Assembly (NCBI GenBank): GCA_023228145.1
Contig: JALOBU010000037.1
Coordinates: forward strand, 1-26,536
Source: Bacteroidales bacterium
GTDB taxonomy: Bacteria > Bacteroidota > Bacteroidia > Bacteroidales > CAIWKO01
Length of the DNA: 26,536 nucleotides
Direction of reading: 5' to 3'
The translations under genes and the position numbers were made by a program. Below, piece by piece: positions 15,615 through 25,600 of this stretch (positions are counted from its first letter, which is position 1; every line of letters starts with the position of its first letter). The notes beneath the pieces are model-generated. The model did no database searches, was not told the origin of the DNA, and was given only the letters and a program-made list of their open reading frames with translations.

Positions 15615-15905
15615 ATGACGACCATTGAAAAAGAAAAGAGAGTAGTATTTCTGATGATACGATTGTATTGCAGAAAGCAACATCACACCAGCGATCTTTG
15701 TGGAAAATGCCGTGAATTAGAAAACTACTCCTTTACACGCATTGATAAATGTCCGCACTTGCCGGATAAACCGAAATGCTCAAAATGTCAGACACACTGT
15801 TTCAGAAATAATAAACGTGAAGAAATCAGAAGAGTCATGCGCTATTCAGGGCCAAGAATGATCATTTATCATCCAGTGATCGCACTACAGCACATGCTTA
15901 GATAA
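15615..15905 (+). CDS. ygbA: YgbA-type nitrous-oxide-stimulated promoter family protein
   Basis: The 96-residue cytosolic protein is rich in Cys: Cys19, Cys29-x2-Cys32, Cys46, Cys55-x2-Cys58 and Cys62. It ends in the family signature VMRYSGPRMIIYHP followed by LQHML. This pattern identifies the PF11756 family; E. coli YgbA is controlled by the NO sensor NsrR and helps recovery from nitrosative stress. The Cys pairs suggest a zinc or iron-sulfur site. Here it trails the HhH-barrel gene by only 9 nt, so cotranscription is likely, although no functional link is known. No NsrR-like dyad is visible upstream. Alternatively it belongs with the MFS exporter downstream. Confidence 0.88.
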   Translation: MTTIEKEKRVVFLMIRLYCRKQHHTSDLCGKCRELENYSFTRIDKCPHLPDKPKCSKCQTHCFRNNKREEIRRVMRYSGPRMIIYHPVIALQHMLR

Positions 15906-15994
15906 ATGTTTTATCAACTAAAAATTTATTCGGAACTTTGCCATACAAAAATGTATGCGGGTCAAAATTCTCTTATATTAATTTTATATCAGCC

Positions 15995-17299
15995 ATGGCG
16001 CTCAGCAAAAATTTTCCGAAAGGTTTTACAGCGATAAAGAACATATTTTCGTCGCTCCATTCGCGAAACTACCGGCTTTATTTCGTGGGTCAGGGCGTTT
16101 CATTGATTGGGACATGGATGCAGAATATTGCATTAAGCTGGCTGGTATACAGGCTTTCGGGATCGGTGTTTCTTTTAGGTTTGGTGGGATTTACCGGTCA
16201 GATCCCCAGCTTTATTCTGTCACCTTTTACAGGAGTGATCAGCGACAGGTATAACCGGCTTAAAATTATGAAACTTGCCCAGGTATTTTTTATGCTTCAC
16301 TCCCTGACCATGGCAGTTTTGGTCCTGACAAACACGATTCAGGTATGGCATATCGTAGCATTAAGTATAGTTTTTGGTATTATCAACGCTTTCGACACAC
16401 CGGCCCGGCAATCGCTGGTCATCGACCTGATTGATGATCCCAAAGACCTGGGAAATGCCATAGCATTGAATTCAGCCATTTTCAACGCCGGACGTTTAAT
16501 AGGCCCGGCAATTGCCGGTATCACCATTGCCGTTGTTGGTGAAGGAATCTGCTTTCTGTTGAATGCTTTGAGTTTTGTAGCAGTAATCGCGGCACTGATG
16601 CAGATCAAAATTCCGGCAAAACAACAATCCATCCATCCCGAAAAATTTAAGAAGAGTTTCTCGGAAGGTTTCCATTATACATTTAATTCCATGCCCATAC
16701 GTACCTTAATTACCTTGCTGGCTGTTTTAAGCCTGATCGGCCTTCCTGTTGTGGTAATTTTACCAGCATACGCCAAAGAAATCCTTCTTGGAAATGCCGA
16801 CACTCTCGGCTACCTGATGTCTGCCCTGGGCGCCGGTGCACTATGCGGTGCGCTGTATATGGCCTCACGAAGAACAGTGCTGGGGCTTGCCAAAATAATT
16901 TCCATCAGTATTGGAGTTTATGGCCTGTCATTGACCTTAGCATCTTTTTCGCAGGTAACCTATTTATCCATGATGATATTTTTCTTCACAGGGCTTACCA
17001 TGGTTCTTTCATTATCGTCTATTAATACGATGTTACAGACCATTGCCGATGAAGATAAACGGGGCCGGGTGATGAGTTTTTATGCCATGGCGCTAATGGG
17101 AACCATGCCAATAGGCAACCTCCTGTCAGGAACGCTGGCCAGTGGGATTGGCATACCTTATACACTACTGATTTCCGGAACAATTACTATTTTATCCGGC
17201 GTGTGGCTTTGGTTCAACCTCAAAACGCTCAGGAAGTATGTGCGCCCTATATATATTAATAAAGGTATACTCCCGGGATTACCGCATGATATAAATTGA
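15995..17299 (+). CDS. MFS transporter, EntS-like (MFS_3) exporter
   Basis: The ~434-residue inner-membrane protein has about 12 membrane segments. The region RNYRLYFVGQGVSLIGTWMQNIALSWLVYRL is the hallmark of the MFS_3/EntS-like group, and the first cytoplasmic loop carries motif A (GVISDRYNRLK). Members export siderophores, drugs or other small molecules by proton antiport; the substrate here is unknown. The frame runs back to a TTG at 15938, but the ATG at 15995 (MALSKNFPKG) gives the normal start just before the SLHSRNYRLYF segment. The upstream 19 codons look non-coding. It is separated from ygbA by 89 nt and from the POT gene by 150 nt. Confidence 0.9.
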   Translation: MALSKNFPKGFTAIKNIFSSLHSRNYRLYFVGQGVSLIGTWMQNIALSWLVYRLSGSVFLLGLVGFTGQIPSFILSPFTGVISDRYNRLKIMKLAQVFFMLHSLTMAVLVLTNTIQVWHIVALSIVFGIINAFDTPARQSLVIDLIDDPKDLGNAIALNSAIFNAGRLIGPAIAGITIAVVGEGICFLLNALSFVAVIAALMQIKIPAKQQSIHPEKFKKSFSEGFHYTFNSMPIRTLITLLAVLSLIGLPVVVILPAYAKEILLGNADTLGYLMSALGAGALCGALYMASRRTVLGLAKIISISIGVYGLSLTLASFSQVTYLSMMIFFFTGLTMVLSLSSINTMLQTIADEDKRGRVMSFYAMALMGTMPIGNLLSGTLASGIGIPYTLLISGTITILSGVWLWFNLKTLRKYVRPIYINKGILPGLPHDIN

Positions 17300-17394
17300 T
17301 ACGGGACAATTGCATTTTAAAAGGATTACGGCAAGGTCTGGTAATCTGTAATCATTTGTAACCCAAATCATTTAAGGCATATAATAAATGAGGC

Positions 17395-17425
17395 TTGTCT
17401 AATTCAAAAAATTCACTTAGTTTTG
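17395..17425 (+). promoter_or_regulatory. promoter of POT transporter gene
   Basis: TTG (17395-17397) and TAGTTTTG (17418-17425) are 20 nt apart and match the -33 (TTG) and -7 (TAnnTTTG) boxes of the Bacteroidota primary sigma factor. Transcription would start near 17432, giving a short leader before the ATG at 17450. This is the best two-part promoter match in the window. Confidence 0.6.
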
Positions 17426-17449
17426 CACCAAATTTAAAACTATTATTAT

Positions 17450-18979
17450 ATGTTTAAAAATCATCCTAAGGGTTTATTGTCAGCTGCGTTGGCCAATATG
17501 GGAGAGCGTTTTGGTTTCTACACCATGATGGCCATCCTCGTGCTGTTTCTTCAGGCAAAATTCGGTCTTTCAGGCCCCAATGCCGGAATCATTTATTCCA
17601 TTTTTTACTTTTCAATTTACATTCTTGCCTTTGTTGGCGGACTCATTGCTGATAAAACCAAGAATTTCAAAGGAACTATCCTTATTGGTTTAATAATGAT
17701 GTCTGTCGGGTATTTTCTGATTGCTATTCCCACATCAACACCGGTTCCTGAAAATTCTTTTAACCTTTTGCTTGGGATGACCTGTGGCGGACTGTTTGTA
17801 ATTGCCTTCGGTAACGGTTTATTCAAAGGCAACCTACAGGCTCTTGTCGGCCAGATGTATGACAATGAAAAATACAGTAAATTGCGTGACTCAGGGTTTT
17901 CCATTTTCTATATGTTTATCAATGTGGGTGCCATCTTTGCTCCACTTGCAGCAGTTGGTGTAAGAAACTGGTGGGTAACTTCTCATGGATTTGAATACAA
18001 CTCCGCAATGCCAGAGTTGTGCCATGCGCACCTGAATAACACAATCAGCGTGGAAGGTATTACCAAACTTCAGGAATTCGCAGCACAATTTAATTATGCC
18101 GGGTCCGACATAACAACTTTCGCCAATAAATATCTTAATGTGTTTGCCACAGGTTTTCATTATGCTTTTGCAGTGGCAATCTGCGCTATGATTATTTCAC
18201 TGATTATATACCTTGCCAATAAAAAGAAATTCCCGAATCCTAAAACCAAGGAAGAAGCTGCCAATGCCAATATTATAGAAATGGATATCAAAGAAGTCAG
18301 GCAACGCCTTTACGCATTATTTGCAGTTTTTGCGGTGGTTATTTTCTTCTGGTTTTCATTCCATCAAAATGGTTTGACGCTTACTTATTTTGCAAAAGAT
18401 TATACAGATTTAAGCAAGATTAGTATTAACCTGGGATTCACCGAAATCAAAGGTGCAGAATTATTCCAGTCAATCAATCCATTTTTTGTTGTATTTCTGA
18501 CACCGGTGATTTTAGCTGTTTTCGGCGCTTTACGAGCCAGAGGAAAAGAACCCTCAACACCTAAAAAGATTGCCATTGGGATGGGGATTGCTGCAAGTGC
18601 ATATCTTTTAATGGCACTGGGCTCAATGGGAATTCCTACAAAAAGCGAGCTTACAGAAATGGGAGGATTACCCGATGCAGAGCGCATTACACCTCTCCTG
18701 CTATTAGGCACTTATTTTATTCTAACTGTGGCCGAACTATTTATTTCACCTTTGGGTATATCATTTGTTTCTAAAGTGGCTCCTCCAAAATATCAGGGCA
18801 TGATGCAGGGCTTATGGCTCTGTGCTACTGCTATCGGAAATTCGTTGCTGTTTATTGGAGCTGTTTTGTACGACATTATACCGATTTCCGGCGTATGGAC
18901 CGTTTTCATTGTGGCCTGCTGTATTTCAATGGGGACAATGTTTTTCATGCTCCGATGGCTGGAAAAGGTAGCCAAATAA
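17450..18979 (+). CDS. POT-family (PTR2) transporter, NMGERF subtype
   Basis: The 509-residue polytopic protein has about 14 membrane segments, as in bacterial POT/DtpT-like carriers that import di- and tripeptides with protons. Family marks seen are GGLIADKTKNFKGTI (first cytoplasmic loop), the PTR2 signature FSIFYMFINVGAIFAPL (about 150-166), and a Trp/Phe-rich region at WFSFHQNGLTLTYFAKD. The N-terminal ExxERFxYY proton-coupling motif reads NMGERFGFY (16-24): the first Glu is Asn16, while Glu19-Arg20-Phe21 stay. This points to a divergent subgroup, so the substrate may not be ordinary peptides. The large loop at about 175-230 is an insertion between helices. It has its own promoter and is closed by an intrinsic terminator. 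Confidence 0.88.
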   Translation: MFKNHPKGLLSAALANMGERFGFYTMMAILVLFLQAKFGLSGPNAGIIYSIFYFSIYILAFVGGLIADKTKNFKGTILIGLIMMSVGYFLIAIPTSTPVPENSFNLLLGMTCGGLFVIAFGNGLFKGNLQALVGQMYDNEKYSKLRDSGFSIFYMFINVGAIFAPLAAVGVRNWWVTSHGFEYNSAMPELCHAHLNNTISVEGITKLQEFAAQFNYAGSDITTFANKYLNVFATGFHYAFAVAICAMIISLIIYLANKKKFPNPKTKEEAANANIIEMDIKEVRQRLYALFAVFAVVIFFWFSFHQNGLTLTYFAKDYTDLSKISINLGFTEIKGAELFQSINPFFVVFLTPVILAVFGALRARGKEPSTPKKIAIGMGIAASAYLLMALGSMGIPTKSELTEMGGLPDAERITPLLLLGTYFILTVAELFISPLGISFVSKVAPPKYQGMMQGLWLCATAIGNSLLFIGAVLYDIIPISGVWTVFIVACCISMGTMFFMLRWLEKVAK

Positions 18980-18985
18980 AAAAAA

Positions 18986-19019
18986 TAAAAAAAGAGGCCT
19001 TGAGCCTCTTTTTTTTTTA
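18986..19019 (+). terminator. intrinsic terminator after the POT gene
   Basis: AAAGAGGC (18991-18998), loop CTTGA, and GCCTCTTT (19004-19011) form an 8-bp stem that runs into ten T residues (19009-19018). A preceding A tract (18977-18993) makes it partly bidirectional. It lies 11 nt after the stop codon and is the clearest terminator in the window. Confidence 0.9.
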
Positions 19020-19041
19020 TCTTTATTAAAAATTATCACCT

Positions 19042-20196
19042 ATGAGAAGTTTATCATTAAACATAATAATTACATTCATTTCTCTTTCTGTTTTCGCACA
19101 ATATCCTACAGGACACCGTACAATAACTTATCAGGACCCTGCACGCAGCGACCGTAACATTGAGACAGAAATATATTATCCGGCAGTTTCTGCAGGAAAC
19201 AACACCGATGTTGCATCAGGACAGTTTCCCATTCTTGTTTTCGGACATGGATTTGTTATGTCGGTTTCTTCCTATGAAAACATCTGGACAGTTCTAACAC
19301 CCCTGGGATATATCGTTGCCCTGCCCACCACAGAAGGCGGAGCCCCCAACCATTCCGAATTCGGCAAAGACCTTGCTTTTTTAATCAGCAAATTGCAGTC
19401 GGAAGGCTCCAATGCTTCTTCGCCTTTTTATCAGAAAGTCGGGACTACTTCAGCCATGATGGGGCATTCGATGGGAGGTGGCGTATCGTTTCTTGGCTGC
19501 GAAAACAACACCTTGCCAACAGTGATGGTAACTTTTGCCGCTGCCGTAACAAACCCTTCATCCACCACTGCTGCCGCCAATGTTACTATTCCCACTCTGG
19601 TAATTTCCGGCGCTGACGACTGTGTAGCACCGCCCGACGAACATCAACTGCTTATGTATAACGCACTTGCCAGTAGCTGTAAAGTATATATCAGTATCAC
19701 TAACGGAGGCCACTGTAATTTTGCCAATTATAATTTAGCCTGCACTTTTGGCGAAGAAACCTGCAACCCGGGAGGTGTGGATATAACAAGAGAAGAACAA
19801 CAGGCAATTACTATGAGTTTTTTGATTCCTTACCTTGACTTTTTCCTGAAAGGAGTGGAAGTCTCATGGTATGAATTTACGGATTCATTAACCAATTCCA
19901 CAAAAATAACTCACATAAAAAATTGCGATATTGACCCCTCAGGAATTGCCGAAGCCAAAAATACAGAAGTAAATATTTATCCCAACCCCTCAACAGGCAA
20001 TCTCAATATCTCACTTGCCGGAGATGAAAGGGCGTTCATTGAATTATCAGATATAACAGGAAGGGTAATTTTAAAAAGAGAAACTGACAGGCAAATAACC
20101 AAGCTTGATATCAGCACGTTAATACAAGGAGTGTATTTTGTGAAAGTTATTAACGCAAATGATTCTCATGTAACACGGCGCATTATTAAAATGTAG
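19042..20196 (+). CDS. secreted cutinase/dienelactone-hydrolase-like esterase with T9SS sorting domain
   Basis: The 384-residue protein has a signal peptide (about 1-20, ending VFAQ), an alpha/beta-hydrolase domain (about 25-290) and a Por-type sorting domain (about 308-384, opening VNIYPNPSTGN). The nucleophile elbow is GHSMGGG with Ser143; the likely acid is Asp192 or Asp193 in ISGADDCVAP; the base is His224 in NGGHCNF. FGHGF (about 67-71) supplies the oxyanion region. The GHSMGG elbow and D..AP segment are shared with cutinases, PAF-acetylhydrolase-like and chlorophyllase-like enzymes, so it probably cleaves lipid or polyester bonds outside the cell. Several Cys residues in the catalytic domain (153, 194, 213, 225, 234, 241) could form disulfides, fitting export. 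It starts 23 nt after the terminator T-run, and I see no clear promoter box. Confidence 0.85.
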   Translation: MRSLSLNIIITFISLSVFAQYPTGHRTITYQDPARSDRNIETEIYYPAVSAGNNTDVASGQFPILVFGHGFVMSVSSYENIWTVLTPLGYIVALPTTEGGAPNHSEFGKDLAFLISKLQSEGSNASSPFYQKVGTTSAMMGHSMGGGVSFLGCENNTLPTVMVTFAAAVTNPSSTTAAANVTIPTLVISGADDCVAPPDEHQLLMYNALASSCKVYISITNGGHCNFANYNLACTFGEETCNPGGVDITREEQQAITMSFLIPYLDFFLKGVEVSWYEFTDSLTNSTKITHIKNCDIDPSGIAEAKNTEVNIYPNPSTGNLNISLAGDERAFIELSDITGRVILKRETDRQITKLDISTLIQGVYFVKVINANDSHVTRRIIKM

Positions 20197-20224
20197 TGTT
20201 TTCATTTAGGATTCAAAATTGATA

Positions 20225-22351
20225 TCAGGCGAAACGGCCTAATAACTTTTTATTGATTATTGTTATTAAAATTACCACAGCATTTAATGCCAAGAGCAGC
20301 AGTAATGTTTGGGGTATTCCCAGCAACGGAATGATAAAACTTGTGATTAATAAAGCCCCGGCTGCAGAACCCAAAAGTTCTATGCTGTACGAATTCCCTG
20401 CATTGATGGCATTGGGTTGGTTTTTAAGCCTTGTGGAAAGTACAAACTGAACACCTGTGATTAGAGCCAGCAGAAAAACGATAAGATAAAAAACAAATCT
20501 AACAAATAATGAAAGGTGTAAGACATAATTGAAAAGTACCCATACTATCAAAAGAAAAACCAATAAGATAATTTGCATTATAATAAAATGCATGAATCCG
20601 GCTTTAAGTTTTTTGGGGACAACAGAAGTGCCGGTAAACAAACCTGTCATAAATAATGTGATGATAATGCTCAATTCAGAATATACATAACCGCATAACG
20701 ATTGAAAAGCGACAATAATAATCATTTCAACGGACGCTGATGTAAAACCGCTTGCAAGTAGATTGACATTAACGGGTTTCATGATAAATATCATGACAAG
20801 AAATATTATACTAACCAGCATTACAGGCAGCCACAGGCTTGCCTGATAAAAACTTAACCAGTGCTGAAGTCCGTAATAATATGTTATGGGTTTTAAATCA
20901 TAATTAACAGGCGCGGAAGCGTTTATATCAGAAATAATCTTTTCTGATTTTTGTTTTATCAGGCTGTCATTCAGAAAATATTCGTTGACATAAACATTTT
21001 CAATATTCCTCTCCGTAATATTTTTTGCTATCTCTAAAGTCAAATTGCCATCGGAAGCAAGCATAAACAAACGGTTGCCAGAGATGATACTCACATTTTT
21101 AAAGACTTTCCGCAGGCTGTTGTAAACAGAAGAATTCAATTGAACAGATGACGGATTCATATAATTTTCCATCCCGGGTAAACTAAGACCGGCAACTGCA
21201 TCCGTTTGCATACACCTTTTCAACTCCGAAAAAAATTCAAATGTGTAAAAACGGTTGCTTTGAGCATAAAGCGGGTCGGGAGTATTCAGAATGACAACAT
21301 CATATTTTACTGGTGATTTTCTTATAAAAATGCGCGGGTCCTGAAAATACACATTTGAAAACAATATAGTGTCATGCGAAAAATATTTTTTTTCCATTTC
21401 AGCAATATCCCTGTTTATGTCAACAAAATCAATATGCAAGGGATGATATTTTTTTATTTCTTTTTCTGTATTATAAATATTTCCGGAAACCTGCAACACA
21501 TACCTGGACTCAGGCCTTTGAATCATGATATAATGTACAGATTCTTCGGTTGCCATCTCATTATGGTCAGAATTGATAATCGTGCCATTCAGATACATAT
21601 TGAACTGCTCCTGGCTCCCGGTAACCACAATTTTCCCAAATTCATTTTCACGGGTTTCTATTATTTTTTGCCCCGGATACAATTTTCCAAGAGCAATATT
21701 TTTGATATCGGTATTCATAAGAAAAACAACAAGTGCTAACAACATTAGTAAATGAACCCATAAATTCCTGTTTTTTTTCTTTAAAGTAATCATCGCTATA
21801 AAAAAGAAAGCATTTGATATAGCTATTATAGAAATAATCTGATAGGAGTCAAAAAAACGTATGAGCAAAAAGCTGAACAGAACTCCGCTGACAATACTCC
21901 CCAGAGATTCAACGGCATAAACAACAGCAATTTCGTTTCTTTGACGTGTCATTCGGGCAGCAAATACTGGAAATGCCCCTCCTGATAAAATACATACCGG
22001 AGATAATACCGACACTATAATAATCAACATTTCGAAAGGACTTTGCATCATTCCGGGCAGAAAAAGTATATTCTTAAAATAAGCAAACCCCAGAAGTAAA
22101 ACAGCAGTTAACAACAAGGGGAAAACCAACAATAAATACGAAAAGAATGTATTTACTTTTTCAGCCAGGTATTTTGCCAGCAAAGCCCCCATGCCGGTGA
22201 AAACAAACCAGCACGCCAGTATCATGCCTGAAACTAACTCGTTACCGAAAAAAAGACTGAATAGCTCTCTAAGAATGACAAGTTGAATTACAACTGCATT
22301 AAATCCGAGAATAAAAAAACTAATGCTGTTTTTTCGGATATTGTCTTGCAT
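20225..22351 (-). CDS. membrane-embedded spermidine-synthase-like protein
   Basis: The 708-residue protein has about seven N-terminal membrane segments (about 8-212), a soluble domain (about 215-500) and about seven C-terminal segments (about 508-700). The soluble part resembles the spermidine synthase fold: ETRENEFGKIVVTG followed by MYLNG at about 231-256 matches the N-terminal beta-sheet (normally YQ.I.V...G..LYLNG..Q). The catalytic core is degraded. The GGGDGG-type glycine loop is VSGNIYNT (288-295), and the DSSDP-like motif is NTPDP (356-360), with Asn at the usual catalytic Asp. Polyamine synthesis is therefore doubtful. Such fusions are known as MFS/spermidine-synthase-like proteins with mostly unknown roles. 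A minus-strand -7 box TAGGTTTG (22375-22368) lies 17 nt before the ATG. It stands alone, convergent with the esterase gene. Confidence 0.8.
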   Translation of the reverse strand: MQDNIRKNSISFFILGFNAVVIQLVILRELFSLFFGNELVSGMILACWFVFTGMGALLAKYLAEKVNTFFSYLLLVFPLLLTAVLLLGFAYFKNILFLPGMMQSPFEMLIIIVSVLSPVCILSGGAFPVFAARMTRQRNEIAVVYAVESLGSIVSGVLFSFLLIRFFDSYQIISIIAISNAFFFIAMITLKKKNRNLWVHLLMLLALVVFLMNTDIKNIALGKLYPGQKIIETRENEFGKIVVTGSQEQFNMYLNGTIINSDHNEMATEESVHYIMIQRPESRYVLQVSGNIYNTEKEIKKYHPLHIDFVDINRDIAEMEKKYFSHDTILFSNVYFQDPRIFIRKSPVKYDVVILNTPDPLYAQSNRFYTFEFFSELKRCMQTDAVAGLSLPGMENYMNPSSVQLNSSVYNSLRKVFKNVSIISGNRLFMLASDGNLTLEIAKNITERNIENVYVNEYFLNDSLIKQKSEKIISDINASAPVNYDLKPITYYYGLQHWLSFYQASLWLPVMLVSIIFLVMIFIMKPVNVNLLASGFTSASVEMIIIVAFQSLCGYVYSELSIIITLFMTGLFTGTSVVPKKLKAGFMHFIIMQIILLVFLLIVWVLFNYVLHLSLFVRFVFYLIVFLLALITGVQFVLSTRLKNQPNAINAGNSYSIELLGSAAGALLITSFIIPLLGIPQTLLLLLALNAVVILITIINKKLLGRFA

Positions 22352-22603
22352 TTTGGAATTATTATAACAAACCTACAATTTTTTTATAAAGAAATGCTTT
22401 AAGGCAAAATATAAAAGTAGTTTTTTAAGAAATTTCATCAATTAGTAACCACCATCAATACTTAGTTTTTGAAACCAGTATATTTAATATCATAACACTC
22501 ATAAATACAATAAAATTACTATTTTTTTACAAAATTTAACATTTTGTATTAATGTTTTATTTAAATTTGAGGTTTATTTTTTTAACCTAAAAACTAAAAG
22601 CTT
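22352..22603. promoter_or_regulatory. divergent promoter region, spermidine-synthase-like gene / adhesin
   Basis: This 252-nt AT-rich gap separates two divergent genes. On the plus strand TAAATTTG (22562-22569) matches TAnnTTTG, 34 nt before the adhesin ATG. A TTTTG at 22542-22546 leaves only 15 nt between boxes, shorter than usual. On the minus strand TAGGTTTG (22375-22368) serves the other gene. No dyad or riboswitch-like structure stands out. Confidence 0.45.
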
Positions 22604-25600
22604 ATGAAAAAATTGTTATTAATTTTAATTGTGATGCTTGTTTGGGCAGGAAATTCCCGGGCACAAGTGAGCACATACCTGTTTAGCAGCTCCACAGGTA
22701 CTTATACAGAAATAACAGACGGCACTGTTCTGACGACTAGTGCAGATGATGATAACTTTGATGCAAATGACATCGGGTTCACCTTCACGTATAATGGCGT
22801 ACCTTACACTCAGTTCAGCGTGAATAATAATGGATTCATTGCCATGGGAGAAACGGTTATTTCAAATACTTCTGCGCTTAGCTCAGGATTAAACAACAAT
22901 GTTATTGCCCCGCAAAGTGAAGACCTTCAGACCAATACTACGGGAGCTGAACTTAGCTATCAGCTTAGCGGGTCCTCACCGAACCAGGTGCTTACTATAC
23001 AATGGAAAAATTATCGTCATTATAACGCTACCGGTGAGAGCTATAATTTTCAAATTAAATTATATGAAACCACCAATGTCATACAATTTGTTTACGGAAG
23101 TTATACAAAAAATACTACTACCCGGACAGCGCAGGTTGGGTTAAGAGGCGCTTCCAATGATGACTTCAACAACAGGGCTACCACTACTGACTGGACAGCA
23201 ACCACTGCCGGCGCAACTAATACAGCTTCCTGTGATTTATCCCCTACCGTGTACCCTCCCAGCGGTCTCACCTTTACTTTCACTCCTGCAACATGCTTTG
23301 CTCCCAGTGGTTTAAATGTTTCTGACATTTCAACAGTAGAAGCAACCATTGCCTGGACAGCAGCTATACCAGCTCCTGCCAATGGATATGAATATGAAAT
23401 CCGTACCAGCGGTGACGTGGGAAGCGGACCTGCAGGACTTGTTGCGACAGGAAGCACGGCAGCAGGAGATGTTGATGATGATGTCTCAGGCTTAACCCCC
23501 GGTGGTACACAGCATTATCTTTATGTACGCTCTGTTTGCGGGGAAGAAGATTACAGTAATTGGGCATTGACCACATTCACTACCTCGTGTGCTAATATTA
23601 CCAGCTATCCCTATACGCAAAGTTTTGCTTCTGTTCTTGACTCCTGCTGGTCGTCTGTATCAGAGGACGCCGAAGGAGCATCTTACCATTGGGCTGTAAC
23701 TACAAATGATGCATCTCATGGGGTCAGCGGTCCTCAAGAGGGTACTCATTTTGCCTTTCTTAATGTTTACAATGCAGAAACATCCTACAACCCTTATTAT
23801 CTGAAAACCTTGGCTTTTGAACTGGGCGAGACTCCAAAACAAGTTAAATACTATTACTATTTAGGTGATGAAGGTTATACAGACAGCCCAGTACCCTTAA
23901 CGCTACAAATAAGTAATGATAACGGCTCCACATGGACAGATCTTTATTTGCACACAGAAGCTAACTCTACTTTTTCATCAACAAGTGATCTTTCGGGATG
24001 GTATTTGAATACTGTAAACCTGTCAGCTTATGCAAATCAGACAGTAATATTCAGATTTGCTTCAAATTCATATTATTCATACGGTTATTGTAATCAGGGT
24101 ATAGATGAATTTACCGTTGAAGAAGTGCCTGCATGTCCTCAGCCTTCCTCATTAAAAGCAACAAATATCAACAATAATTCTGCGGATCTTGGCTGGACAG
24201 AAACCGGAACAGCCACGTTATGGAATATAGAACTTGGCGCTCCTGGTTTCACTCCAGGAACCGGAACAAATCTGATTGGAGTAACCGGAACAACAAGTAA
24301 TCCGTGGCCTGCGACAGGAGGATCAGGCAATACTACGTATGAATTTTATGTTCAGGCAGATTGCGGTGGAGATGTAAGTTCATGGGCGGGCCCATACTCT
24401 TTTACTACACTATGCGATGCTGTAACAAGCTATCCATGGACAGAAAATTTTGACACCATGAATACCATTGGCAACTCCATTATTCCATTATGCTGGACTA
24501 TTGAATCGGCATCGGGCACTCCCTGGGCTTCTGCCAATGCTGCCAGTAACACATATAATGACCCTGCAACTACTCCAAACTATATAACCTGCTATTGGAG
24601 CCCTACCAGTAGCAATAAATACTTAATCACTCCCGGGTTTAATATGACAACAGGAAATTCTTATAATATTAGTTTTAATTATGTAGGCGATGGAAATTCG
24701 GGGTGGAATGTTGATGTAGGTTATAATACGGCCCAAACCGGCACAGATTATTCCATACTCGGGGACGCTATACTAAGCGGAGAAACATCTTCAACAAGCT
24801 ATGAAACACTTACAAGAACTTTTTACCCTTCAACATCTGGTACATATTATTTTGTTGTACGAATTAGCAACAATTACACACCAAATTATTTCGGGCTTGA
24901 TGATTTCATGGTAACAGAAACGCCGGTTCCCACCCCTGTGATTACTAGCATAGAAGACACGGCAGGATGTGTGGGGTCAGCACTTGTAATACATGGGACA
25001 GATTTGACGGGGGCTACAGACGTTACCATTGGCGGGACAGCCGCAGAAATTACCGGCAATACCGACACCACGGTTACAGTAACCGTTGGTACCGGCACCA
25101 CAGGCACTGTTGAGGTAACAACACCAGGAGGCACAGCTAGCAGCACGCAAACATTCACCGTCAATCAATTACCACAGCTATTTGTTGTGAGCGGTGGCGG
25201 AGAATATTGTCAGGGTGGTACAGGTGTCGTAATTAACCTGAGCGGTTCTATGAACGGGGTTAATTATGATTTATCAACCACACCGGTTACAACCATAGAA
25301 GGTACAGGAAGTGCATTAACCTTTGGCCCGACAGCATTCTCTACTGGCACATATACCATAACAGCCACAGATACTTTAACCGGATGTTCCGCATTAATGA
25401 CAGACTCTGCGAATGTAGTTGTAAATCCTCTGCCTTCAGATGTTACAGCTAACGCATCCAGTAATTCAATTTGCATTGGTGATACTATAAATCTGTTTTC
25501 TTCAGCAAATTCGAATGTTTACAACACTGTAAATTATTTCGAAGGTTTTGAAGTATTGCCTCCGGCAGGATGGACATCTTACAATGAGGGTTTAGGTAAT

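Noticed and set aside
15938..15994. TTG start for the MFS exporter
   Set aside because: The extra 19 residues do not resemble the family N-terminus; ATG 15995 does.
17324..17353. GATTAC/GTAATC dyad before the POT gene
   Set aside because: Only 6 bp, with a duplicated right arm and no T-run. Too weak to call a terminator or operator.
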